From NCBI GenBank assembly GCA_947311845.1, contig CAMZMU010000096.1, positions 15,033,655 through 15,097,654 of the forward strand: DNA of 64,000 nt, in the 5' to 3' direction. Each line of letters opens with the position of its first letter. Positions within the stretch are counted from its first letter, which is position 1. The notes under the pieces were generated by a model. It worked only from the letters and a program-made list of their open reading frames with translations. It was not told the origin of the DNA and did no database searches. The position numbers and the translations under genes were made by a program. Of the stretch, positions 1-11,900 are shown piece by piece. Source of the DNA: Poa pratensis. Its lineage: Eukaryota; Streptophyta; Magnoliopsida; Poales; Poaceae.

Positions 1-2068
1 AAAAATTACGAGGCTATGTTTTAGATTTTGGCATGGGGCGCAGCCCAACCCAGTTCGTGCGCGTTCGTGCGTGAGACCGTCATCTGTTTTCGATCCAAGG
101 CGTTCACTTTGTCGTTCCTGGCTTCCTGCTGTCAACGCATCCGTGGCGATTCAGTACGGTGACTGAGCTGCTGCCGGAGAGACTCGATTCGTCGAGCGGC
201 GAGAGGGCGCTCCGCGTGCGCACTCAGGTCCCGACCCCAAGCGGCGAGAGGGCGCTCCGCAGACATCTAGCGAAAGGCCAAGCAGCGATCCTTGATTTCC
301 TTTTGTATGCTCGGGCACTTCAATTGGCAATTTCCTGGAGTATTATTTAATACAATCTTATCAACCTCTTCATTATTTTCGGCCAGCCATTCGAGAAGCT
401 CAAGAAAGTTTCCTTTGTTACTTGATGCAAGACCTTCATCATGCCCACGAAATGCTAACCCTTGATGCAAGATAAATCTCACACATCTTAATGAGTGAGT
501 CAACCTAGCAATGTAGAGGCGCATATCCTCTCGAGATATCTTCACAATAACATTTGTAATTGATGATTCTTGTTTCAGAAAGAAGTTCAACTTCTCTTGA
601 GCTTGATTATGAATACTTTTAATACCACCCACGTGTTTGTCAAGTCTTTGGCATTTGTTCCAGTTTGACCAACCACCTTTCACAAAGCTGTTATTGGCTC
701 CTTTAGATTTGTCTTTGAATAAATAATCAACAAAACAAAATGCAGCATCCAACTCAACGCTGTACTCAATCCAAGGGTATTTCTCAAACCAACTACAGCT
801 GAATTGGCGAGGTCTGTTTGCTATTTCTCGGATGGGGTAATTATAGTTCCTAGGTTGACAAGGACCTTTTGCAGCAAACCCTCGCCGAACTGCATCTTGC
901 TCATTTATGGGATTGCTTGCAATGGGTTTCCTTTTCCCTGGATCATGTGGAAGAAGCTCAACATTGTAAACTGATTCACCACTGCTACTTCTAGGCATTT
1001 GATTTGAGCCATTTGAACTCTGGATTTGGACTGGGGATGGTGTTGAATTCACATCAGCAGTAGTCAAGACCACAACATTATTCTCTGGCTGAGGCTCCAT
1101 TGGAGGCTGAACTGGAGCTTGATTGGAGGCTGAACCTCCGGCTCCACTTCCTGCAGCTAGTCCTTCTCCGGCAATATCTTGTCCTTCAGCCAGCCCTTCA
1201 ACAGACGGCCTCGCAGTCGGAGATGAAGAAGATGCATTTTTTTTCACCTTTGCTTCATGCTTCTGGAACAGAGACATTATGGCGTTGCCTCTCTTCATAT
1301 CTCAAGCAACAGTGGTATCAATCTCAATAATCTACACAAGAAATAATCCCCAATTGTTGAATCAATACAATGCAATCACACGGTGGTTCAGTTCAGTTAT
1401 TTTTCTTTCACACAAATTCACAAACAAGAAATTAAGTTACTCCTAGTCGATGTACCTGTCGATGTTGGTCTGACTCCGACGGAGAGGAAGCAGCTCGCTA
1501 GCTCGATTGGTCACGGAACGTGGATGATGGACGGACCGCCGTCCGCCGGTCGCCTGCCCGCCTGGCGCCCACGCACAGACCCCTGCCTGCCCGCGCAACA
1601 GGCCGGCCGCGCCGTCGCCGGTCGCCGCGCACTAGGTCGCCACTGACCACTCGCCAATCGCCGGCTATCTCCGCTGTCGCTCTGCGCCGCTGCGGCTCTG
1701 GGAGCTCGAAGCTTGGTCCGCCGCCGGCAGCTGCAGCCTCGCACCCTCGATTTAGGTCGAGCCTTTGCCGCTCAGGTTTGCTTTTTTTTTGTTCGAGTGG
1801 ATGCGAGAGGAACAAGCGATGCGAGCAGCCTCTGGATGCGAGAGGAACAAGCGATGCGAGTGGATGCTGGTAAATGGGCTTGTTGGGCTGGGAGAAATAG
1901 ATGGGCTGCGAGAAATAGATGGGACTCTGAAGTTTTGACCACACAATTTCGTATTTTTCATTACGTATACACGTACGACTGGTCTGAATAGTACTAGGTA
2001 AAAAAAAAATCTGTGTTTTTGGAGGGGGTGCCATGGCACCCATGGCACCCCCACTGGATCCGCCCCTG
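1..2068 (-). mobile_element. hAT DNA transposon, right-hand part (transposase-5' end)
   Basis: On the minus strand the segment begins at 2068 with CAGGGGCGGATCCAG, a hAT-type terminal sequence, and carries a hAT-family transposase start at 1298. The bases just outside (2069-2076, GTATACTT) would be the 8-bp target duplication; the other copy lies outside the window. Homology to the duplicated non-coding segment (copies near 20.74 and 23.16 kb) starts exactly at 2069, which supports the boundary. The stretch 1300-2060 is non-coding leader with a roughly 36-bp duplication (about 1798-1865). Positions 1-266 hold no recognisable gene; a 20-base motif GCGGCGAGAGGGCGCTCCGC occurs twice there. The left end is not seen. 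Confidence 0.65.
267..1298 (-). pseudogene. Truncated hAT transposase, TTF-type zinc finger / start of DUF4371
   Basis: 343-aa ORF resembling the N-terminus of plant 'zinc finger MYM-type protein 1-like' hAT transposases. Residues about 1-105 are Ser/Pro/Gln-rich linker. A TTF-type block follows, with the hallmark strings DPGKRKPI, INEQDAVRRGF, GPCQPRN and ELDAAFCFV. The start of DUF4371 comes next (RLTHSLRCVRFILHQGLAFRG, LELLEWLAENN). Family members usually exceed 700 aa and continue into an RNase H-like DDE fold and a C-terminal hAT dimerisation domain. All of that is missing: homology stops near QLKCPSIQKEI and the frame ends 10 residues later. In the zinc-finger region the family's usual Cys after FCFV is Asp here (FCFVDYLFKD), so metal binding is probably lost. 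Read as a dead transposase. Confidence 0.75.
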
Positions 2069-5000
2069 GTATACTTCGATGTCGATCGAGTTCTTAACTG
2101 ACGATCGACAAAAATAAAACCCATGCTACCAGACAGTACACTTGACGACGGTGCCACTGACACCGCGATGCCTGACGAAGATCTTCACCACCGAAAAGCC
2201 GCCGGAGAAGAAGAACTCAGACCACCACCGATCCCGGACAGGAGATAGCCCACTCATGGAGAAGGCCGCAGGAGCCGCCCGCTGCAAGCAACGGAACCGA
2301 AGCACAATGAAGGAGTACGGCCAAAGCTTCTCCTTCCCGCAACCACCAGTCTTCCACCACTTCCTGCGCTGAGCTCGAACTTGGCCTGCTGGAGCCGCCG
2401 TCGCAACCCCGCCTTGATCACACCTTGTCCCCTCGCCTCCACGGCCGGCCAGAGCAAGAAGGAGCAAGACGGAGAAGACGCAGAGCACGCAGACGAAGTT
2501 ACTCCAGCCCAGACCACCAAGGCCAGCCAGAGAAACCAGCACCGCGCACCAAAAGACGACGAAGGCCACCGAGATCCCGAAGAAGAGCCTCCTGTACAAG
2601 CAGCCGAAGAACTCGTCGCCGGCGACGGAGCACCACCAAGCGACGCGGAGAAAGAGCCCCGGCACAAAATCCACTGCTGCAGACGCCGCCACCGCCTCGC
2701 CGTCCGCAACCTGGAACAAACAGCTCGCCGCCGCGCACGCCGGCCGAGCACACCCTAACCGCACCACCCAACGAGGATGGCCGGAAACTACTGCACCGAG
2801 CTCGCCGGATCCGTCCCAGAGGCCCTCACCGGAGAGGGAGGCCAAGCTCGTGCACACAGAACCGACGCGACGCCGCCGCCCCCCGCACGACGCCACCCGC
2901 AAACCTAGATCTACCCTATGTACACGCCCGACGCGAGGCACCGCGATCTCTCCCCCCTCACACCGCCGCCGGAGCGGCCAGCGGAGGGGAGGGAGATCGA
3001 CGGGCTCGCCGGCGACCACGGGGAGAAAAGAGGGCGACTCCGGTTTCTCCTCTCTCAACTGTAGCAAGGGGAGGGGAAAGGGGAGGGCTGATTGTGTGTA
3101 CATACACATTAAAACATGTGTACATACATTTTGATACATGTGTATATAAACAAAAGCTAAAACATCTGATATTTAGGAACAGAGGGAATACTACGTACAG
3201 AGCATAAAGTGATTATAAGCACTGTCCCCGATACAGAGTTTTGCACGTAACTTCAGTCCTTCGTCCCGACATGGACGGCAGGGATCACGCCAGACCGCTG
3301 TACTAGCTGGTACCTACAAATACAGTGGGCCGTTCACGCCGACAGAGCGCGACGTGCGTGCATGTGTGGCCGCCGGCCGGCCGATGGACGCACTAAATAC
3401 AGCGCGGCCAACGGACGAACGGCGGCGACAGTTGGGGCGACGGCCGGCCGGCGATCGAACACGACGCGGGATTTTTAATGTGCCGCCTGATCACTTGGAT
3501 CATCGGCTGGGGAGTGGGAAGCAACACGCGTCGGTCGATTCATCGGCGTGTATAGTCACTCACACGCCGATGATTTCCATCATCTTTTGCATGTCCTGTC
3601 TCTTGTGTCGCGTGGTGCGGTGGAGCTGACGACGGTCAAGATGGGCTTCTTGCAAGCAGCCATGCATGCTTCTACTTCATGGGTACGTACATTATGTGGG
3701 GCGGCTGTGCAGTGCATGGATGCTATCCCACACGATGGATCGACGCACTAAATGCACGGCGGCCAACGCACGCAAGGACGGCGGCGGCAGTTGGGTCGAA
3801 CATGACGCGGGAATTTCAATGGGCCGGCCGCTTGCCGCCTGATACCTACCACCACCAGCCTCGCAGACACTTCCAATGTAAGTACGTAGCTTGATCGGCC
3901 GGCCGTCGCCGTCACGCCGATTGCACGGTTGCACGTTCCGCTACGCTGGAATATATATATCTGGCTACAGCGCCAGCGCTGCTACTGCTGTTGCTGCGGA
4001 TAGGTGTTTTTTTAATGTTACCCTAGGGCACCGCGTGTATGTCGCTGGAATGGTACGTCCACAAGCAGACGCGCGCGATTTGCGCACGATGAAACACGTA
4101 CGCGTTTCGGTCGATTCTTCCCCGTGATCGAGTCACCGACACGCGAATGGTTTCCATCTTGCATGTCCTGGCTTTGTCCATTTCGAAAAAAAAAAAAGTC
4201 ATGGCTTTGTCTCGGGGTGGGAGGCGACGGCGTGAAGGTGAAGGTGTGACTTAGATTGGAGTACTACATGGATATAGATTTCCTGACGCAGTGAAAGCTA
4301 CAGTTCGAGAGCTTGATTAGATCGAAATGGTGCACATTCGGTATCACCATGGATGTAGGAGTATGCGACGACGTCCGAGTCGGATTCCCGCCGGCTGCTT
4401 ACTAAAAGAATGGTGCTACCTAATTAAGAACACGGTATGTTAAAAAAAAAGAACACGGTCAGCGTTTCTACCGCATGCATGTAGGCCCGGCCGCATACGT
4501 TTCAGTCCAAAGGCCTTGTTTGACTTCAAGGTACGGCCCGCTACCGCGAAGTCTCGTCTGCTTGCTTGTGACAGACGAAAGATACAACATTCAGACGAAG
4601 CAAACTCTCATCTCGGTCTATGCATGTGGGGAGACTGAGACTCCAATAATCCAATCTTGATCGGACCTCAGTAACCCGCTTGCTCCGATGTTTCACGATT
4701 TAGGTACGTGATAATATAAAAGCATGTGCATGCACGCCGCGCTACGCAGTAATATCCACGTGCCTAGCTAGAGCTGCTGGCTAGGGCCGAAAACGGGTTT
4801 TCTACGACTCATTTGCGCGTGCAACGCATATTCGGACCATCCGTTTCCGTGGTTGAATGGATAGGATTTATCATTGACCGATAGCTCGATCAACGGAAAA
4901 TCCTAGCCGTGCTCGGTCAACGGCAAATCCTAACCGTTGAACCTAAGAAACCGACGGTCTAGATAGGCCTTGTGTGCATGCGCAACGAGTTTTTCAAATC

Positions 5001-5100
5001 GAAGGTTCAATTAATTGGTGAAGTTACCTACTATATCCACGGCAATAATGATCACATGTACGTACTTGTAATCATGATGACAAAGACGAGGGAGAGTATT
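2069..5100. repeat. Segmental duplication copy A (non-coding)
   Basis: Blocks of this stretch recur elsewhere in the window: 2069-2160 near 20.74 and 23.17 kb; 3200-3480 near 21.01 and 23.32 kb; 3900-4125 near 23.78-23.94 kb; 3610-3690 and 4440-5100 near 39.06-40.23 kb. An internal duplication is also visible (3385-3480 against 3738-3830; shared CGACGCACTAAAT and GCGGCCAACG). Between 2140 and 3190 sits a GC-rich block absent from the other copies; it ends at the right with a Stowaway-like half terminus (GGAACAGAGGGAAT). No convincing gene is present: the long GC-rich frames have no recognisable domain. A TATA-like ATAATATAAAAG lies near 4710 and is conserved in the 39-kb copy. Confidence 0.7.
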
Positions 5101-6780
5101 AGTTCAGAAGAATGTTTTCAGCATGACATTTGTTAAGTGGATCTTGTACTTTTGTGCTTGGAATTAGTATTAGTTCAGAATAACTGAACCTCCTTATACA
5201 CGTGCGAAGCACAATACGAGGTTGAATCTTCCAGGTTCAACAACATGTGCGTCCTTTATTCAAAAGAAGTCACAGCATATGCATGACTTCCTTGACATGG
5301 ACTAGTAAATGGTGGCGTCTCAAATGCCAACCCAAAAACTATGCTATGAAGTTCGAGCATGTGGTCTCAATCTACCCTAGATAAACCGAAGATGTGGTAC
5401 TATTTAGCTACCACTCACCATTTGCCATAACTAACTTTAGCTATCAACGAGTCTTAGCTATTGGCTTTGTTTAATTACGTCATGTGTAATGAAAGTTCGT
5501 CATATTTATATGTTTGTATAGTTCACGTAAAATTAAGGGAATCCTTTTAAAAGGATTTCAATCATTATAATTCTATCCTATGGAGGCTATTTGGATCAAG
5601 ATTATTTTAAGTGTGTTTCTACATCTTCAATTCAAGTGAATTTCTAGTAATGGCCAGGAAATGTATGTCGATTCCCGTGTTTAGTTTTATCAGTATAAGG
5701 ATTCGACAAGTATGTTGCAACTCTACAAATTAGATATTAGATTGGACAAGTTTTACAATGCACGATTTGCAAATGTTTTCGGTTGTTAAATGTGTATGGT
5801 ACTTTTGTTCTTGAAATTAGTATTAGCATTGGATAACTGAACTTCCTTATATCAGTGCGAAGCTCCCAAGTTCAACAACACATGTTTCCTTTCTTCAAAA
5901 GGGGTGACCAGTGTGTGCTGGAGTTTATACGATTTGGACCAATTAAATGGCAACGTAACTACAGTCAAATAGATCGATTATAAAGTCCGAGCATGTGATC
6001 TCCCGAGGATAAACCGGGACCAATTAAATGGCGACGTAACTACAACCCAAAAGCTTGATTGTGAAGTCGGAGCATGTAGTCTCCGAGGATAAACCAAAAG
6101 TGGAACACTTTTTCGTTCGGCCTACCATTTTTTCACGATAAATATGTGTTTTGTGACGTCATGCATACTAATAGCTCGTCACATTTACAATATATTTTAT
6201 AGTTCATGTGTAAGTAATGGATTTATCATAGTAATTGTAAAGGGTTTGTATCCTTATATATGATTCTTTCCTATGGAGACCGACTAGATCAGAAATATTA
6301 AGAATTGATCTTTCTTTCATCTTCAATTCCAGGGATTTCAAGTAAGTGGTCAGACCTCGTGTAAATAACTTTGTAAGCAAATTCCGTGTTTTGTTTGGTT
6401 AGGGTAAGTTGTCAAGAAATGCCACACACCTATAGGGAAATGTTAGAGTGGGAAAGTTTTATAATACACATGAGAACATTTCATCTACCGAAAGAACATT
6501 GCCAGCATGAAATTTGTTGAATGTTTCAATACTACAATTTTTTTGTTGGGGATGAAAAAAAAATTACGATAGATAGTTTTGTTTATGTTTCCAAAGTAGC
6601 TCGTGCATGGTATAGCCCAATGCAAGCTTGCACGTCCTCCCAACTTCAACACCATGTGTTTTCTCCCTCCAAGAGACGTCAGCAGCATGCATGTGACTTT
6701 AGGCTTGGAACCAACTGGGGTATCCACCTATCAAAGCGCAATCCACAAGCACGGTTAACTGTAATAAAATCGTAACATAG
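5100..6780. repeat. Diverged tandem repeat, about 690-bp unit, 2-3 copies
   Basis: Three starts line up: CAGCATGACATTTGTTAAG near 5118, a diverged version near 5770, and CAGCATGAAATTTGTTGAATG near 6499. Inside the first two units the string GGAATTAGTATTAG / GAAATTAGTATTAG, then ACTGAAC, TCCTTATA and GTGCGAAGC recur in order (5160-5210 and 5810-5850). A short sub-duplication of about 75 bp (ATTAAATGGC..CGTAACTACA) is at 5943-6095. No ORF of note. Divergence is high, so the amplification is old. Confidence 0.55.
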
Positions 6781-6938
6781 CGGCGTATTGTCTACTTAGC
6801 TAGCTAGACCCAGTTTGTGTCTGATGAATCTTGTTAAATTCATTTTATAAACTGATGCAAAAAGAAGAAGAAGAAATGGTCTACAAACGTTGGAAAAAAA
6901 ATGATTGAACTAATTGTTACTTACTATATACAGTTAGC

Positions 6939-7469
6939 CAGGGACGGATGCAGGATTTCAATTTTGGGTGTTCAAATTCTATACAGTAGCAGATATTAAA
7001 GAGGAGTGGTCCAAGATAATACAAATAAAAAGATATTGGAAAAGTATAGAAGTACAATTTTTAATGTACCATCAAAATTTATAAGTTCTCATTTTGAAAA
7101 GTACATAAAAGGTTCAAGAAATTATTAGGGTGTGAAAAAATTTACACCGTACAGTGAATATATGATGTGTCACGTGTGCATCTGCCCTCTGTCGTGGAAT
7201 GCTGCTTTGAGTCCGTGAATGGGCCAGGAGGAGCTGTGGCACGACTGTGGATTTCAGAGTACTACTCCTACATGTTACCGCCCAATGGGCTACCTGAGCA
7301 GTAGGGAAATACAGTATGAGCAGCATCTTGGGCTTCTCATTAGTTCGAGGATTGAGATTGGCTTGATGGAAAAGCATAACGTACAGTATACAGGTTCAGT
7401 GTTAACATGATTGCAGAAATTTTTGGGTGTGCAGCTGCACACCCATGAACAACTGTGGATCCGTCCATG
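6939..7469. mobile_element. Non-autonomous hAT element, 531 bp
   Basis: Starts CAGGGACGGATGCAGG and ends GGATCCGTCCATG (reverse complement CATGGACGGATCC), an imperfect terminal inverted repeat. It is flanked by perfect 8-bp duplications CAGTTAGC at 6931-6938 and 7470-7477, diagnostic of hAT insertion. No transposase. The flanks on both sides contain related sequence (TAGCTAGACCCAGT...GTGTCTGA, 6800-6835 and 7474-7510), so the host sequence was already duplicated or the insertion split a repeat. Confidence 0.85.
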
Positions 7470-7788
7470 CAGTTAGCTAGACCCAGTGTGTGTCTGACGA
7501 CGAATCTTGTTAATGGCCATCTCACGGTACTAGTATAGCAGCCGGCAGCTGGATCGATCATTATTGGTTTATTACTGATACCAGTTTGACGGCTGTTAAT
7601 CGTGAAAGCTCTCTTTTTGGATAAAATGAAAGCTCTCTTTGATGGTACTCCTAATTAATCCAGTCAAGTTTTTCTCGTCGCATATATATATATCCGTGGC
7701 CTGACTTCGGCCCATGCATGCACTCTCCAAGTCATAACACGAGTATAGCCGCCGGAGAATTCTCTCCGAGGCGGGTTTCCAGCAGTTT

Positions 7789-8026
7789 GTGCCACAGCAG
7801 GACAGTGTGCTCAGCTCATGGTGGTGTCAGCTCGCTGTCTGTCAACCAAGAACACGTATGAAGGAGTTGGCCACCATAGCCATCGCTTGCAGTACAGCCT
7901 TCTGGCTGGAGAGAAATAGGCATTTTGATGGTATATCTGCCTCTGAAGATGTAATAGTGAGTAGAATAAAGGCTGAATTTCAGACCTGGGCGGCACAGGC
8001 GGAGCTACACAGCAGTCAGGGGGGCC

Positions 8027-8057
<31 letters not shown>

Positions 8058-8845
8058 GTCCAACAGATTTTTTTTTGATTAGTGCTTAGTATTTTCTTTA
8101 AAAGTGGAAGAATAGAAGCATTCGGCCCCCCAGCTGCTTATGGGCCTTTGGCCTTTTGAAGAAACACCACAGAAGTGCACGCACGCAACAAGCACCATCC
8201 TGGAAAAAAAACAAAAGCACGCAGCCACGCATCGCTCTCCTCTCTCTGCCTGGCACGGAAGAGGCGCATCGGCATTGGAAGAGCGCCTTCGACCGGCTGC
8301 CGTGCCGCGACCAGCAGGGGCGAATGGAAGGCGAGCGCCGAGCCGGAGCGACGACCTAACCCCCACTGTCGCCTCATCCCTCATGCGGTCATGCCCTCAT
8401 CTCCCCTGACCCGGCGGCCAGCGACCAGCACCAGCAGGCAACAGCGACGGTGGAACCCGGCGGCGAGCGGCGCTAGAGCTGCAGCTGATTCAACTTCGAA
8501 ATTGCTACTGGTACACCTCTTACCAGCCGTTCCTCTTTGATTATTGGCAATTTATTGGTAATCTAGTTAGGTTTTCAATCCTGATCTTGCAAATTCCTAA
8601 TTGGGGATTCTTGTTTTTGTTGGAACCACAGATTGTTATGCTCACAGATTGCAACTTGTATTTTGCAAACGGTGTGGTCAATATCAATATAAATTTGTCT
8701 CAAAGTCTACAATTTCTACTTTGTTGATGTGGCTTGACCTTTTCTTGTGTTTCGCCCCCCCCCCCCCCCCCCCCCAAACATTTATGTCAAGCTCCGCCAC
8801 TGCTGGGCGGTAGCTAGGCAGGTTGCGGAGAGACGAGAGGAGTAG
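7789..8845 (+). pseudogene. LINE ORF2 C-terminal fragment, split by a hAT insertion
   Basis: Residues such as CSTAFWLERNRHFDG and IKAEFQTWA match the tail after the zf-RVT zinc finger found in grass L1-type ORF2 proteins, where a W..ERN motif is typical. The frame runs 7789-7993, is broken by the hAT element plus one target-duplication copy, and resumes at 8811 in the same frame to a TAG at 8843-8845. So the LINE was open at this point when the hAT landed. Endonuclease and reverse transcriptase are absent, so it is non-functional. Confidence 0.7.
7994..8802. mobile_element. Non-autonomous hAT element, 809 bp, with poly-C tracts
   Basis: Begins CACAGGCGGAGCT and ends AGCTCCGCCACTG (reverse complement CAGTGGCGGAGCT), 11 of 13 terminal bases matching. 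Perfect 8-bp target duplications CTGGGCGG lie at 7986-7993 and 8803-8810. A 29-base C run (8028-8056) and a 21-base C run (8755-8775) sit near the two ends. No transposase domain is seen in the interior. Confidence 0.85.
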
Positions 8846-8992
8846 AATAGAATTCAGACGCGGGCAGCTTTGCTGCATTGTATGATGTAACAATTTCTCT
8901 TTCTTAATGTCACAACATGCATGTTCTTGTTGTTATTTAGTATAGCCGCCGGTCAGCAGGCGCCGCGACTGTGTCAGACCGATTGACCGAAC

Positions 8993-11900
8993 TGTAACAT
9001 CCCAAATTTTGGAGCTAAGAAAAACTTAGTTTTACAAGACCCAAAATTCAGAACCAACAAAAACTTTTTGAAATGTTTCATTGATGATTGTGTTTTCCTT
9101 CCCATTGCTATGTTTGACCTTGTATGACTTGTTGTTTAAATAGTTTGACTAGTAAATATTAACCAGAAACTCAACCAAGATGAAAATATTATTAACTTTG
9201 GTGATCATGTCATGACAAGAAAAATATTCCATGTATTTTTTCCATTCTTATTTTGGCCAACTCCATTTCAATGATACTTGGTTTGTAAACAACCAAAAAC
9301 TAATACCCATTATTTGAGAAAGTAAAAGTATTTCCAAAACTATGTGTTCCCACAAATGTGGAGATCTATATGCTATCTCCTATCTATCTTTAAACTTGAT
9401 ATTTTGCATTTGTATGCAACTCCCATTTTATAAGCTTTGATTATCATTTCATTTTAAAAAGAACACAAGTGGGAAATATATTGCCCCACATATTTTGTCT
9501 TGCTCAAAACCTTTTTCAAAAATACAAAGGTGGAGTTGAGATAGTTTTCAACATCATCTTGTCATAATTAAGTGTGATCATTTTTATAAGATAGTATTGT
9601 TAATTAGGTAAATGGTGGTGTGATTAATCCTTGTGGTTTGAATTGTGTGGACTTGGTTGTGGTGTTGATCTTGTTGTGATTGTTTGCTTATTGGACTTAT
9701 GATTGTATTAATTGTTAATTCTTGTTTTATTGTTTGCTTGGGTGAATAATTACACCAATATACTTGAGTGTTAAGTTGAAAACCCACTGGTCACAAAATT
9801 GGAATGTGACTTGAATTTAAAGCAAACTCCTCAAATTATTCAACAAATAGAAATTAAGATCATGAATTAAAAGAAATGATCTTAATAAATTATTTTCCCT
9901 ACTTAACTATCTATTTCCTTCAAACAAATATTTTCTCTATGAAAATAAAAACTAGTTGAAGTTAATTTATTTGTCAAGGAAGTTCCAAGAGTTCAAAAAT
10001 AATATTTTGAACTTGCTTTAAAATTTCTAAAGGATTATAAATTAGTATTTAAGAAAAATGCCATTTTTAAGCTCTATGAACAAAAGTTGTTCAAAACATT
10101 TTATTTTCAAACCCCAATTTTTGTGGAGCTTCTTCAAATATTGGGGAGGCTACCTGTTTTTCTTATAATTTTCTAAAATGTTTTAGTGCTTCAATAAAAT
10201 CCTTGAAGTGATACTGGTTTTAAAAGAAACAGAAAAAGGACTTACTTGTAAACTGGAAAAGAAGTCCAGGGGGTTATTCGCAAATCGATCATCCTCTTCC
10301 TGTAGCAGCAGTGGCGCTAGGCCGCCGTGTCGTCGTCCTGCGCCGCGCGCGTCCAGGCCCCCCCTTCCCGCTCCTCCTGCTGCGCGAGGAGATAGGGAGG
10401 CCCCCCCCTCGATGCTCTGCTTCCCCTCCCTCACTCGCCCTCCTGCTCTCTCCCTCTCCCTCTGTTTCTCTCGTTCGAAACCGAACCATCGCCGAGCTCG
10501 CCGAGCTCGCCGAGCTCGCCGGCGATAGAAGCCTCCCCTAGCAGATCGACGACCACCACCGTGTTCGCCGTGTCGTCCTCCCCCTCCACGCAGAAGGAAT
10601 CGAAGAGAGGTGCCCGCAATCGCCGCCGCCATCAGGTTCTTCTCCGACCACCGAAGCATCTCGGCGAGCCCACGCCGCCGCTGTGGACCACCTCCGCCCA
10701 CGCCGGTTGTTCACACGCGTCAAGGGTGAGCGTGCGGTCCTAATGGACATCTCCACCCTCCTCCTCTCCCTCTTTCTCGCCGTAGAGCACTAGGTCCGCC
10801 GTAGCCCGTAGCTCACCGCCGCCGTAGCTCGTCGTCGACGCCGTCCCCGGCGACCATTTGGTCCGTGGCTCCACCCGTAGGTTCCCCGGATCCTTGCGCG
10901 TCGAATGCACCCAGTAGTCCATCCCCGCGCGCGCTCCTTCGCCGGAGCCGTGCTGGCCGCCGTCGCACGGTCACCGTGCCCAGCGCGCCGCGCCGTGCCA
11001 GCGTGTCTGCGAACGTGGCTGTGGGCCTCCGCGCTGACGTGGACTGCCAGCGTGGCCTTGGGCCCACAAGTCAGTGACCGTGGGTAGCCAACCCCGCGGT
11101 GAAAAACGTTTCGGCTAGATTTCTCTGAAAAATAACAGAAAAGACAGAAAATGCTTTAAACTTCAAAAATCCATATCTTTTTGAATACTTGTCCAAAAAT
11201 AACAAATGAGGTATCAAAATGTTCAGAAAAATAAAGTCTGTAAGATGGCATAACTCACACATCCAACTAATTTAGTTTAGTGGCTGTTTTATTAAAAAAA
11301 TGAAGAGGGCAGAATAGAAACGGATTTTGTAAAATCCATAACTAAATTAATATTAATCCAAATAATGTCAAACCAATTTTGTTAGCTTAGTACTGTGATC
11401 ACTTAGCTCCCATAATTTTGGGGGAATTAATTATACATTATTAATTAATTGGCATTAGATTAAAGGTTAGAAAACCTTTCTGGACCAAAACAATTATAGG
11501 AAAATAATGGTTAACCCAAATGAGTTAGGACAAATTTTGTTAGGTCACATTTAATCAATGTCAGTTACCCCTAAAAGGATTTAATTTTTGAATAACATTA
11601 ACTTGAGTTGTAGCAAAAACTTGATTATTAACTTACTGGATTAAAACAATTATGTAGGGAGTTTAATAACTCCAAATGAATTAAATCCAATTGTGTTGCC
11701 TTCTACGCATCAGTAGCTTTCTGTAGAATTTTAGTTTGTATTTTTGTGACCAACAGAACTCAAGTTGTGGAATTAAACGTGTTCAACAAGTTTCTGCCAT
11801 ATTTTAGACATAAATAAATAATATTTAATTCAATTAAATTAAAACCAAATTGTATTGTTTGTTATGTGCAGTGGCTATTTAGAGCATCTAGGATTGTAAT

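Larger units (their letters stand above)
7756..8938 (+). mobile_element. 5'-truncated LINE (L1-type) with target duplication
   Basis: Bounded by a perfect 14-bp direct repeat AGTATAGCCGCCGG at 7742-7755 and 8939-8952, as expected for target-primed reverse transcription. It contains only the extreme 3' coding end of ORF2 and a short 3' UTR (TTCTCTTTCTTAATG... region) without a long A tail. It was interrupted later by a hAT element (7994-8802). Confidence 0.75.

Noticed and set aside
2126..3139. 337-aa minus-strand frame in GC-rich sequence
   Set aside because: Compositionally biased (Ala, Arg, Gly, Val, Trp), no domain, long frames on both strands and the block is an insertion absent from paralogous copies; expected by chance in CpG-rich DNA.
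10183..10701. 172-aa minus-strand frame inside the candidate solo LTR
   Set aside because: Arg/Gly/Glu low-complexity with overlapping frames on the other strand; no homology recognisable and no start or splice context.
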